Assembly (NCBI GenBank): GCA_022545645.1
Contig: JACZQQ010000021.1
Coordinates: 1-19,217 of the forward strand
Source of the DNA: Acidobacteriota bacterium
GTDB lineage: Bacteria; Acidobacteriota; UBA6911; RPQK01; JADFOI01
Direction: 5' to 3'
DNA length: 19,217 bases
The notes beneath the pieces are model-generated. The model was given only the letters and a program-made list of their open reading frames with translations, did no database searches and had not been told where the DNA came from. The first letter of the stretch is position 1. Every line of letters starts with the position of its first letter. Shown piece after piece: positions 1 to 6,892 of the stretch. The position numbers and the translations under genes are program-made.

Positions 1-2
1 GT

Positions 3-19
3 ACCCGCTTGCGGGTCGC
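3..19. repeat. Palindromic 17-mer repeat, copy 1
   Basis: The sequence ACCCGCTTGCGGGTCGC contains the self-complementary arms ACCCGC and GCGGGT around TT. An exact second copy lies at 120-136, about 100 bases downstream. Short GC-rich palindromes of this kind fill several gene spacers in this window. Confidence 0.6.
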
Positions 20-119
20 ACAGTCAGGACGGATCATTGCGCCGATGCAGTAGAGCGGGTGTAAGAAGTGCGGGCTAGCAGCTCAGATGGAGCAGTGTAG
101 GAGTGGGAAGGCCGGGGGC

Positions 120-136
120 ACCCGCTTGCGGGTCGC
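120..136. repeat. Palindromic 17-mer repeat, copy 2
   Basis: Exact repeat of the 17-mer at 3-19, with arms ACCCGC and GCGGGT. It sits about 60 bases past the dinB stop codon. No T-run follows on either strand, so it does not look like a standard intrinsic terminator. Confidence 0.6.
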
Positions 137-197
137 GGCAACGCAATAGACGCGGCCAGATCCGCCGCCGCAGTAGATTTGGTGTGAAGCGTGCAGG

Positions 198-1268
198 CTA
201 AAAGAGCTTCATCTGTCGGTCAAGTTCTGATTGAAGTGAAGAGACGGAAACACCGATGAGACGGATCTTGCGCTTCGGATCACGAAACTTTCTCAGCAAC
301 TTTCGGGCAAGCTGATAGATATCGGATTCATCCTCCAGCGCCTCACGCAGTGTGGTTTGCCGGGTGATGGTGGTGAAATCCGAATAACGCAGCTTAAGGG
401 TGATCGTCTTGCCGGAGAGTCCCTTTTTAGACAGCCGCTGGGAGATACTGGCGGTGAGACGAAATAGAGTTTGTTCCAAGGTTTCGTTATCCCAGGCATC
501 TTCAGGAAAGGTGTGCTCGTGACCGATGGATTTGGCTTCCCGACTCTCCATCACCGGCCGATTGTCAACGCCATTGGACAGGTTCCAGAGATGGGCCCCC
601 ATTTTTCCGAGACGCTGTACCAGTACGTCTTTCTGGTAATGGCGAAGCTGCAGGATCGTTTTGATCCCCATTTGGGAAAGCTTTGTCTCGGTTTTCGGTC
701 CCACTCCCCAAAGTCGCGAAATGGGAAGAGGATCGAGAAAACTTTGCACCTGATGGGAAAGAACCAGGGTTAAACCATCAGGTTTCTTCAAGTCTGAAGC
801 GATCTTGGCAACAAACTTGTTGGGCGCAATTCCAATCGAGGAGGTCAGCTGCTGATCTTGGAGAATGGTGCTCTTTAGCGACTGGGCGACCTTGACGGCG
901 GCTTCACCATCACTCACCTCCTGGGACATGTCCAGGAAAGCCTCGTCAATACTCAGGGGCTCCACAAGATCAGCAAAAGAACGAAAGATGGTCCGGATGT
1001 CTCGGCTGACCTGGGTATATTTCTTGAAATCGGGGCGCAGGTAGATTCCCTTCGGGCACAATCGGAAAGCTCGGCTGATGGGCATGGCGGAATGGATTCC
1101 GAACGTTCGTGCCTCATAGGAACAGGCCGCGACCACACCTCGGCCTCGGCCCTCTCGAGGATCGGCTCCGACAATGACCGGTTTGCCTCGGTATTCTGGG
1201 CACTCTCGCTGCTCGATGGACGCAAAAAAGGCGTCCATGTCCACATGGAAGATGGTTCGATTCGACAA
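198..1268 (-). CDS. dinB: DNA polymerase IV (Y-family translesion polymerase)
   Basis: Error-prone Y-family polymerase that copies past damaged bases. The 356-residue length is typical of DinB. The palm motif HVDMDAFFASIE supplies metal-binding D10 and D12, and SIDEAFLD supplies D108 and E109. A helix-hairpin-helix stretch (LWGVGPKTETKL) and the little-finger domain follow. The last five residues, QMKLF, match the QxxLF-type beta-clamp-binding peptide, so the C-terminus is intact. The start is TTG at 1268: DMD usually lies about ten residues in, and no ATG or GTG gives a better fit. The gene is divergent from mutY with only 22 bp between start codons. A TATCAT -10-like hexamer (1285 to 1280 on this strand) lies 11 bases before the start. 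I saw no convincing LexA box, so SOS control is not evident. Confidence 0.96.
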   Translation of the reverse strand: MSNRTIFHVDMDAFFASIEQRECPEYRGKPVIVGADPREGRGRGVVAACSYEARTFGIHSAMPISRAFRLCPKGIYLRPDFKKYTQVSRDIRTIFRSFADLVEPLSIDEAFLDMSQEVSDGEAAVKVAQSLKSTILQDQQLTSSIGIAPNKFVAKIASDLKKPDGLTLVLSHQVQSFLDPLPISRLWGVGPKTETKLSQMGIKTILQLRHYQKDVLVQRLGKMGAHLWNLSNGVDNRPVMESREAKSIGHEHTFPEDAWDNETLEQTLFRLTASISQRLSKKGLSGKTITLKLRYSDFTTITRQTTLREALEDESDIYQLARKLLRKFRDPKRKIRLIGVSVSSLQSELDRQMKLF

Positions 1269-1278
1269 CGTCTCAGTG

Positions 1279-1285
1279 TATGATA
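1279..1285. promoter_or_regulatory. Overlapping divergent -10 elements of dinB and mutY
   Basis: The heptamer TATGATA reads as TATGAT on the plus strand (1279-1284), six bases before the mutY GTG. On the minus strand it reads as TATCAT (1285 to 1280), 11 bases before the dinB TTG. Both match the sigma-70 -10 consensus at five of six positions. No good -35 was found for either direction. If used, mutY mRNA would be leaderless and dinB nearly so, and the two polymerase-binding events would exclude each other. Confidence 0.35.
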
Positions 1286-1290
1286 GCGAT

Positions 1291-2346
1291 GTGAATCTTC
1301 CTATTCCCGCTAAAGAATTCGCTTCTCGCCTTTTGAAGTGGTATCGAGAGAATAGGCGCGAGCTGCCCTGGAGAAAGGATTCTGATCCCTATCGAGTGTG
1401 GGTTTCCGAAATCATGCTCCAGCAGACACAGGTCAAGACCGTCATCCCTTACTTCGAAGAATTCCTGAAAACCTACCCAAGCATTAAAGCGCTGGCTGAC
1501 GCACAGGAAGACGAGATTCTCTCTGCCTGGTCCGGACTGGGATATTACAAGCGTGGGCGCAACCTCCATAAAGCCGCCCGAATCGTGTGCGAACAGCATG
1601 GGGGTGAATTCCCGCGAGACTTCAGCCAGGCTCTGCAGCTGCCCGGCATCGGTCCCTACACGGCGGGTGCCATCCTTTCTCTCGCCTACGGAGAACCTGT
1701 GCCCATCCTGGACGGCAACATTGGCCGGCTCTTTTCTCGCTACCTCAAGATCGAGGGCGCTCTTGAAGGATCAATGCTTGCCAAGCTCCGAAAATTTCTA
1801 GTCCAGCTGGTCAGTGAGGCTTCTGTTGCCGAAAATATTCGCGATTTCAACCAGGCCTTGATGGAAATGGGGGCCTTGGTGTGTACCCCCCGCAATCCTC
1901 AGTGCGTGTCCTGCCCACTGGCCGCCAGTTGTATCGCCTACCAGAAAGGGTTGGAAAAGACTCTCCCCCGACCACGCACCCGGCGCGCTGTCCAGGAGTT
2001 TCACTATACGGTCGCCCTGATTTCGAGAGGTGAAAAATATCTGCTTACACAAAACTGGAAGGACACCTTTCTGAGAGGCTTCTGGGAGTTTCCGCGTATC
2101 CAGGGGCCGCCCACCTCCCGGCTGGCGGAAAACTTCAAAATGACTCACGGGCTGCATCTGAAGGTCCGGAAAAGAGCAGCTCCCGTGGCTCATCGGATTA
2201 CCTTTCGGAAACTGAATTTTCACCCGGTGCTGGTCTCCCTTCAAAGTCCGGCTCCCCAACAGACATTCACCTGGACGAAACCGGGCCAGAAGGGTTATCC
2301 TATTTCTTCCTATATCCAGAAAATATTAAAAAGCATCGAGTCTTAA
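1291..2346 (+). CDS. mutY: A/G-specific adenine DNA glycosylase
   Basis: Removes adenine mispaired with 8-oxoguanine in base-excision repair. From the GTG start at 1291 the protein has 351 residues. Visible features in order: catalytic Glu40 in SEIMLQQTQV, helix-hairpin-helix LPGIGPYTAGAIL near residue 117, catalytic Asp141 in ILDGNIGR, and the iron-sulfur loop C198-X6-C205-X2-C208-X5-C214, which has the exact family spacing. A C-terminal NUDIX-like domain (FHYTVALISRGEKYLL onward) recognises 8-oxoG in this family. The open frame extends upstream to 1174, but that part lies inside dinB and does not resemble MutY, so the GTG is preferred. No Shine-Dalgarno precedes it. The esterase-like gene begins 2 bases after the stop codon, suggesting one transcript. 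Confidence 0.96.
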   Translation: MNLPIPAKEFASRLLKWYRENRRELPWRKDSDPYRVWVSEIMLQQTQVKTVIPYFEEFLKTYPSIKALADAQEDEILSAWSGLGYYKRGRNLHKAARIVCEQHGGEFPRDFSQALQLPGIGPYTAGAILSLAYGEPVPILDGNIGRLFSRYLKIEGALEGSMLAKLRKFLVQLVSEASVAENIRDFNQALMEMGALVCTPRNPQCVSCPLAASCIAYQKGLEKTLPRPRTRRAVQEFHYTVALISRGEKYLLTQNWKDTFLRGFWEFPRIQGPPTSRLAENFKMTHGLHLKVRKRAAPVAHRITFRKLNFHPVLVSLQSPAPQQTFTWTKPGQKGYPISSYIQKILKSIES

Positions 2347-2348
2347 AC

Positions 2349-3308
2349 ATGGCAAAAACAAAATTCTTACTCTTACCGATCCTTGTACTTTCTCTAGCCT
2401 CGCTTTCGACCTGGGGTCAGCGACAATGGTCAACTCGGCCTGCTGAGACACCTCAAACCATCCAACTGGAGGGAGGATCGCGGGTAGAATTTCGTGACTT
2501 TGCTTCCTCGGCGCTGGGTGAGCAGACCCCATACAGCATTCTCCTGCCTCCTGCCTACGACCTGGAACCGGACCGGAGATTTCCCGTCATCTACTTTCTT
2601 CATGGGATGAACAACAACCATGTCCGATGGACACAGCAACAATATGACAACATTCCCCTGGCCATCGAAAGCCTCTTCCTCAACCACAACGTACCGCAGT
2701 TTTTGATGGTCCACCCCTACGGGAAAAATCCCTTCTTCACGGATTATGAGGACGGGAGCTGGAATGGTGAAGAATACATTTATAAGGACCTCATTCAGGA
2801 AATTGAAAAGAACTTTCGTGTCAAAGCCGGGCGAGCGAATCGAGTCATCGGCGGAACCTCCCTGGGAGGGTTTGCGGCACTGAAGATAGCGATGAAATAC
2901 CCTGACCTTTACAGCTCCGTTGCCGCAGGTTCACCCATTATTCTCCTGGGTGACGATCCATCGAAACTCCTGAATGCTTCTTCAGGAGGTGCGGTCAGGC
3001 GGTTTTCCGGCTTGTTCAATCCCGTTTTCGGAACACCCTTTAATCAGGATCATTGGCTGAAAAACAGTGTGGAAGTTCTCGCTCGCAGCGCCGATCTGAA
3101 AGACCTGAGGGTGTATTTGTCCTACGGTACGGCGGACCGCTACGAAGCTTTCTTCCCCATGCGGCAAGCCATTCAGATCCTTCACCAGATTCTGACCGAC
3201 CGAGGAGTTTCCAGTGTTTTCCAGGTCCTGGAAGGGGAGCCTCACGGCTGGGCTCTGATCAGAGCTGACTTGGAAGGGTCGATTGAGTTTCTTACCCAGA
3301 CGTTCTAA
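2349..3308 (+). CDS. Secreted esterase, alpha/beta-hydrolase of the esterase D / feruloyl-esterase type
   Basis: Predicted serine esterase of 319 residues; the substrate cannot be told from sequence. An N-terminal signal peptide is visible (Lys-containing start, then LLLPILVLSLASLS, likely cleavage near WGQ at 22-24), so it should act outside the cytoplasm. The fold motif FLHGMNNNHVRW (83-94) fits the oxyanion region, and GGTSLGG places the nucleophile at Ser171. Asp263 (GTADRYE) and His299 (EPHGW) complete a plausible triad. The family acts on acyl esters, including S-formylglutathione and feruloyl or mycolyl esters in relatives. The ATG follows the mutY stop by 2 bases, so translation may be coupled, although no functional link to MutY is obvious. 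A repeat-filled spacer follows. Confidence 0.85.
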   Translation: MAKTKFLLLPILVLSLASLSTWGQRQWSTRPAETPQTIQLEGGSRVEFRDFASSALGEQTPYSILLPPAYDLEPDRRFPVIYFLHGMNNNHVRWTQQQYDNIPLAIESLFLNHNVPQFLMVHPYGKNPFFTDYEDGSWNGEEYIYKDLIQEIEKNFRVKAGRANRVIGGTSLGGFAALKIAMKYPDLYSSVAAGSPIILLGDDPSKLLNASSGGAVRRFSGLFNPVFGTPFNQDHWLKNSVEVLARSADLKDLRVYLSYGTADRYEAFFPMRQAIQILHQILTDRGVSSVFQVLEGEPHGWALIRADLEGSIEFLTQTF

Positions 3309-3453
3309 CTGCAGACCGCTGACAGTTGTCAGCGGAAATCCAAAATCCCAAATACTAAATCCCAAACCTGACCTGGAACTTGAAGCTTGAAACACCCGCG
3401 AAGCGCGCTCCGACAGCACGACAGCACGAGCGCACGAGCCCGCGCCAAGCGGG
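3309..3453. repeat. Composite intergenic repeat element, copy A
   Basis: The 145-base gap between the esterase and the convergent dehydrogenase gene is a mosaic of repeat modules. In order: an inverted repeat CCGCTGAC/GTCAGCGG (3316-3335), an AT-rich tract of AAATCC-type words, CTGACCTGGAACTT (3368-3381), CGCGAAGCGCGCTCC (3397-3411), and three tandem 8-mers related to CGACAGCA (3411-3434). The first four modules recur in the same order at 13450-13600, after another plus-strand gene. Their position just past stop codons suggests a terminator-like or REP-like role, but no U-tract is present. Confidence 0.6.
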
Positions 3454-4482
3454 CTAAGGGATGAGGACGACTTTTCCGTACTGGTTTTGTTTTTGGAGAT
3501 GTTCCAGGGCGCTCCTTCCCTCCGATAGAGCAAACTCCTGATCAATGACCGGCTTGAGCTTACCCTGTCCCAATAGGGCAATGATTTCCTGGTGTTCTTT
3601 TCGGTTGCTCATGGTGGAACCGAGGATGGACAAATGGTTCCAGAAGATCAGACGAATGGCTGTCTCAGGACTGGGTCCGCTGGTGGCTCCACAGGTGACG
3701 ATTTTTCCTCCCTTGGCAGCCATTTTGAGGCTTTGGACCCAGGTGGCCGCTCCCACGCTGTCGACAACGATGTCCACACCACGCTTTCCCGTCTCCTGCA
3801 TCACCTCCTGAACCACATCCGTTTGGGTGTAGTTGTAACCAAAATCCGCACCTGACTCCTTGGCCCGTTGTAGCTTCTCATCACTGGAGGAACTGACGAA
3901 GGCCCTGCCACCCAAATACTTCACGATGTTCAGCGCTGCCGAAGAAACTCCACCTCCGATGCCATGAATGAAAACATCGTCGCCCGACTGAATTCCGGCT
4001 CGGGTGGTCAGCATACGCCAGGCCGTTTGAAAGACCAGGGAGAAAGCAGCGGCTTCCTGGAAGGAAACATTCTTCGGAATCTTCTCCAGGTTGGCTTCAG
4101 GAAGCACTAACTGCTCGGCGTGGGTTCCGCTGACCTGTTCACCCAACAGGCACAAGCGAATACACAGGCTGTGCTCGTCCTGATTGCAGAACTCGCACTC
4201 GCCGCAGGAAAGAACGGCGTTGATCATTACCCGATCACCCACCGAGAAACGACTCACCCCCTCCCCAATCTCCTCGACGATTCCAGCCCCGTCTGACCCA
4301 AGAATGTGGGGCATCTGCAGCTCTCGGCCGGGAAGTCCTCTCACCACCCACAGGTCTAAATGATTCAAAGCCGAGGCCTGGATTTTTACCCGAACGGAGC
4401 CGGCCTTGATCTGTGGATCGTCGATCTCCTCGTATCGGACTTGATCCAAGTCCCCGTGTTGGCGAATCAGGAATGCTTTCAT
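3454..4482 (-). CDS. Zinc-binding MDR-family alcohol dehydrogenase / quinone oxidoreductase-like protein
   Basis: Medium-chain dehydrogenase/reductase of 342 residues, expected to bind NAD(P)H; the substrate is unknown. The N-terminal GroES-like domain carries the structural-zinc loop C93-X2-C96-X2-C99-X7-C107. The Rossmann dinucleotide motif is GIGGGVSSAA near 174-183. The usual catalytic-zinc positions are altered: ALNHLDL has Asn where Cys is common, and GSDGAG replaces the GHE motif. Zinc alcohol dehydrogenase chemistry is therefore doubtful and a reductase of the quinone-oxidoreductase type is as likely. The ATG overlaps the etfA stop as ATGA (4479-4482), so it is probably translationally coupled to etfA and may feed or take electrons in the same pathway, which is inference. 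Confidence 0.85.
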   Translation of the reverse strand: MKAFLIRQHGDLDQVRYEEIDDPQIKAGSVRVKIQASALNHLDLWVVRGLPGRELQMPHILGSDGAGIVEEIGEGVSRFSVGDRVMINAVLSCGECEFCNQDEHSLCIRLCLLGEQVSGTHAEQLVLPEANLEKIPKNVSFQEAAAFSLVFQTAWRMLTTRAGIQSGDDVFIHGIGGGVSSAALNIVKYLGGRAFVSSSSDEKLQRAKESGADFGYNYTQTDVVQEVMQETGKRGVDIVVDSVGAATWVQSLKMAAKGGKIVTCGATSGPSPETAIRLIFWNHLSILGSTMSNRKEHQEIIALLGQGKLKPVIDQEFALSEGRSALEHLQKQNQYGKVVLIP

Positions 4483-5453
4483 TCTTTGAGCTTCTTGGTC
4501 AGGGCCGGGACAATCTCGAAAAGGTCACCTACGATCCCGTAAGTGGCGATGTTGAAGATCGGGGCATTGGGGTCGGTATTGATGGCTACGATGCATTGAG
4601 CATTCTTCATCCCCACGATGTGCTGAATGGCTCCGGAGATACCGCAAGCCAAATAGAGACGAGGAGAGACCGTCTGCCCCGAGCTGCCGATCTGGCGGTC
4701 CCGAGTGAGCCACTCACTATCGACAACGGGACGACTCGCTGCGATTTCCGCCCCCAGAGCCTCTGCCAGTTCCTCAATGATCTTTAAATTTTCCGCCTTC
4801 TTGATGCCGCGCCCCACCGCCACGATCAATTCCGCCTGTGAAAGATCCACCTTACCCTGAGTGGCTTCAAATGCTTCCAGTTGCTTGCGACGAAGCTCCA
4901 CAGCAGAGAGATCCAGGGAGCGCTCCACAACCTGCCCGCTCCCCTCCTTTAAATCATCCACACTGGTCGCTCCAGTTTGCAGGGTCACGATCCATGGATG
5001 CTCGGATCGGAACTGCACGTCCGCGTTGAGCTTATTCCTGAACATCTGACGAACGAAGACGAAATCGTCCCCTTCTTTTCGGTAGCCGATACAATCGGTG
5101 ACCAATCCTCTATTGATTGCGGCCGCCAATTTCGGCGCCAAATCGATATTCTGATAAATATGCCCCATGAGAAAAAGATAGGGCTGGTCTTCCGTCAGAA
5201 TTTCACTTAAGGCCCTGCAATAAACATCGGGATCATAGTTCGCTAACTTCTGATCCTCGACCAGCAACACCGAATCGACCTTTTGCTTTCCAAGTCGCTC
5301 AGCCAGAGGACCGATCTCATTTCCCAGAATGAGAGCATGGAGTGAGAAACCCGCCTCCTCGGCCATTCTCTGACCCAGAGCCAGGCTCTCCAGTGATGGC
5401 GTACGGATCTCACCCTCTCCGTGATCTATGAGGACGTAGATTTTCTCAGACAT
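4479..5453 (-). CDS. etfA: Electron transfer flavoprotein alpha subunit
   Basis: FAD-binding large subunit of ETF, which with EtfB carries electrons from flavin dehydrogenases (often acyl-CoA dehydrogenases) to the quinone pool. The 324-residue length is normal. The N-terminal domain begins MSEKIYVLIDHGEGEI. The C-terminal FAD domain shows SRPVVDSEWLTRDRQIGSSG and the signature around LYLACGISGAIQH, NTDPNAPIFNIATYGIVGD. It lies downstream of etfB in the same direction, but a 127-base spacer with 8-bp tandem repeats separates them. No Shine-Dalgarno precedes the ATG at 5453 (the sequence is AATCCCC). Its stop overlaps the start of the dehydrogenase gene. Confidence 0.96.
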   Translation of the reverse strand: MSEKIYVLIDHGEGEIRTPSLESLALGQRMAEEAGFSLHALILGNEIGPLAERLGKQKVDSVLLVEDQKLANYDPDVYCRALSEILTEDQPYLFLMGHIYQNIDLAPKLAAAINRGLVTDCIGYRKEGDDFVFVRQMFRNKLNADVQFRSEHPWIVTLQTGATSVDDLKEGSGQVVERSLDLSAVELRRKQLEAFEATQGKVDLSQAELIVAVGRGIKKAENLKIIEELAEALGAEIAASRPVVDSEWLTRDRQIGSSGQTVSPRLYLACGISGAIQHIVGMKNAQCIVAINTDPNAPIFNIATYGIVGDLFEIVPALTKKLKE

Positions 5454-5461
5454 GGGGATTC

Positions 5462-5573
5462 GTGCTGTGGTGCTGTGGTGCTGTCGTAACTTCGTGAATC
5501 TGCTTGCGTCATCCTGGTGATGGTCAACTGTCTAAAAGCATAACCTCTTCACGACCGCACGACTGCACGACCG
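5462..5573. repeat. Spacer element with 8-bp tandem repeats between etfB and etfA
   Basis: Two blocks of three tandem 8-mers flank this spacer. The left block is GTGCTGTG, GTGCTGTG, GTGCTGTC (5462-5485). The right block is CACGACCG, CACGACTG, CACGACCG (5550-5573). The blocks are roughly inverted relative to one another, like imperfect terminal inverted repeats. A related 8-mer array sits at 3411-3434. The element appears to interrupt an otherwise tight operon. Confidence 0.55.
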
Positions 5574-5580
5574 TACCCAT

Positions 5581-6363
5581 TCAGAGTACCTTGGCTTCTT
5601 TCTTCAGCTTCTCCACCAGTTGTTCCACCACTTCTGCAGTAGACCCTTGCAGAATCTCGGCCTTCTTCTCGACTACGGGGAAATAGACCTTGAGTACCTC
5701 GATTTCGGGGATAGAGCTCAAGTCGACGTTCAGATCACTCAGCTCGACATTTCGGATTTCCTTCTTTTTGGCCTGCATAATGCCCTTCAAAGAGGCATAG
5801 CGAATCTGGGAGATTCCCGCCTGAATGGTCAACACGGCGGGCATCGGAAGCTCCACCCACTGAAACCAGCCGCTCTCCATTTCTCGCAGCGCCTTGACTT
5901 TCTTTTGAGCGGGGTCGGCCCTGATCTCCATCACGATCGTGGCATGGGGGAGTCCCAGGAGTTCGGCCAATAGAACACCGGTCTGGGCGTAGCTCCAATC
6001 GTCCGATTGTGTCCCCGTCAGAATCAGGTCATATTCCTCCTCCTTGAGGACTTCGGCCAGGACCTTGGCCACGGCGTGGGGAGTAGTGACTTTACCCTCG
6101 TCGTCCCTGACCAAAATGGCGCGATCGGCCCCCATGGCCAGTCCTTTTCTTATGGATTTTTCTGCTCTCTGCGGACCCAGTGTGAGGATCGCCACCTCTC
6201 CACCGTGTTCCTCCCTGAGTTTGAGAGACTCTTCCAGAGAGTACTCGTCACACTCACTGATCTCAAAGGTGAGATCCGAGGTCTTGATTCCCGTACCCGC
6301 TGCGTTAATCTCGTAGCGCGTGTCTCGATCGGGGATTTGTTTCAAACAGGTTAGGAGCTTCAC
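5581..6363 (-). CDS. etfB: Electron transfer flavoprotein beta subunit
   Basis: Small subunit of the ETF heterodimer; in the family it binds AMP and docks with partner dehydrogenases. It has 260 residues, beginning MKLLTCLKQIPDRDTRYEIN. The body shows DEYSLEESLKLRE and GADRAILVRD near residues 80-90. The ETF-beta signature region is QTGVLLAELLGLPHATIVME. The start is GTG at 6363 and overlaps the stop of the upstream zinc-ribbon gene as GTGA (6360-6363), so the two are probably co-translated. etfA follows in the same direction after 127 bases. The sequence does not show whether this is an ordinary or a bifurcating ETF; no FixC/FixX-like partner is present in the window. Confidence 0.96.
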   Translation of the reverse strand: MKLLTCLKQIPDRDTRYEINAAGTGIKTSDLTFEISECDEYSLEESLKLREEHGGEVAILTLGPQRAEKSIRKGLAMGADRAILVRDDEGKVTTPHAVAKVLAEVLKEEEYDLILTGTQSDDWSYAQTGVLLAELLGLPHATIVMEIRADPAQKKVKALREMESGWFQWVELPMPAVLTIQAGISQIRYASLKGIMQAKKKEIRNVELSDLNVDLSSIPEIEVLKVYFPVVEKKAEILQGSTAEVVEQLVEKLKKEAKVL

Positions 6364-6782
6364 TTCTTAAACAGGTTCTCGAAGGCATCTCGTGCATCCT
6401 CAGGCCTTTGCGACCCGGACGTGGTGATTTTCTCCACGGCGGTCCGGCCCTCAAAGTACTGGCAATCATTCTTGACAGCCTTGCCTGCAATGCGTTCAGG
6501 AATCGGTTCGGAACACTCAAATCGTTTGGCAGGATTAAAGAAGACGCAATTCTTGCAGGTATGGAGGTCGGCATCGCACTTTGGACACTGGCTGGAGAAT
6601 TCGATCTCGCTAAAACTCTGGGCCAGCTGGACTCCGCACATGGCGCACCGTCTGACTTCATGAATACCCGGCATGCGAGGGGATCGGGGTCCCTCACGTG
6701 AGGGCTTCGGTTGCGAAGGCCGACTCTCCTTAGGGCGGTCAGATGTACCCCGGTACCCGTCCTGTCGATACTTTTGACTCAT
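6360..6782 (-). CDS. Uncharacterised cysteine-rich zinc-ribbon protein encoded before etfB
   Basis: I do not recognise a named family. From ATG 6782 the protein has 140 residues. Residues 1-40 are polar and low in complexity (many Lys, Arg, Pro, Ser) and probably disordered. Residues 46-107 hold eight cysteines: C46-X2-C49, C66-X2-C69, C76-X2-C79, C90 and C107. These fit two zinc sites or one zinc ribbon plus another metal site. The C-terminus (RDAFENLFKK) is a short amphipathic helix. The frame also opens at GTG 6815, but ATG 6782 is preferred because a purine-rich GGGAAGAAGAAAAG directly precedes it. Overlap with etfB suggests a role in ETF expression or assembly, which is inference. Confidence 0.75.
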   Translation of the reverse strand: MSQKYRQDGYRGTSDRPKESRPSQPKPSREGPRSPRMPGIHEVRRCAMCGVQLAQSFSEIEFSSQCPKCDADLHTCKNCVFFNPAKRFECSEPIPERIAGKAVKNDCQYFEGRTAVEKITTSGSQRPEDARDAFENLFKK

Positions 6783-6892
6783 CTTTTCTTCTTCCCTGGC
6801 CGACTCCTCTGCCACTGTTCGAGGACAGATTGACCCGTGAAACGAGGGAAATGCGACCCTATTTTATGATTTCCGGAAATGAGGAGCAGCTC

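Larger units (their letters stand above)
1..197. other. Spacer downstream of dinB, no gene seen
   Basis: This stretch lies beyond the dinB stop codon and I see no credible coding frame in it. It holds two exact copies of the 17-mer ACCCGCTTGCGGGTCGC, annotated separately. No promoter-like or terminator-like structure with a T-run was recognised. Any gene that ends here would lie left of the window. Confidence 0.5.

Noticed and set aside
1174..1290. Longer N-terminus for MutY starting inside dinB
   Set aside because: The added residues overlap dinB antisense and do not look like MutY; GTG 1291 gives the expected family N-terminus.
1200..1330. LexA box controlling dinB
   Set aside because: I looked for a CTGT-N8-ACAG or GAAC-N4-GTTC type site around the start and found no convincing match.
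3411..3434. Tandem 8-mers as a CRISPR-like array (also 5462-5485 and 5550-5573)
   Set aside because: Units are 8 bases, directly adjacent, with no spacers and no cas genes nearby.
3309..3453. Hairpins after genes as intrinsic terminators (also at 8833, 8928, 13446 and 18848)
   Set aside because: The stems are real, but no T-run follows on the relevant strand, so I list them as repeats and not as rho-independent terminators.
4413..4787. Long plus-strand frames antisense to etfA, etfB and other genes
   Set aside because: They have no recognisable protein features and mirror well-supported minus-strand genes.
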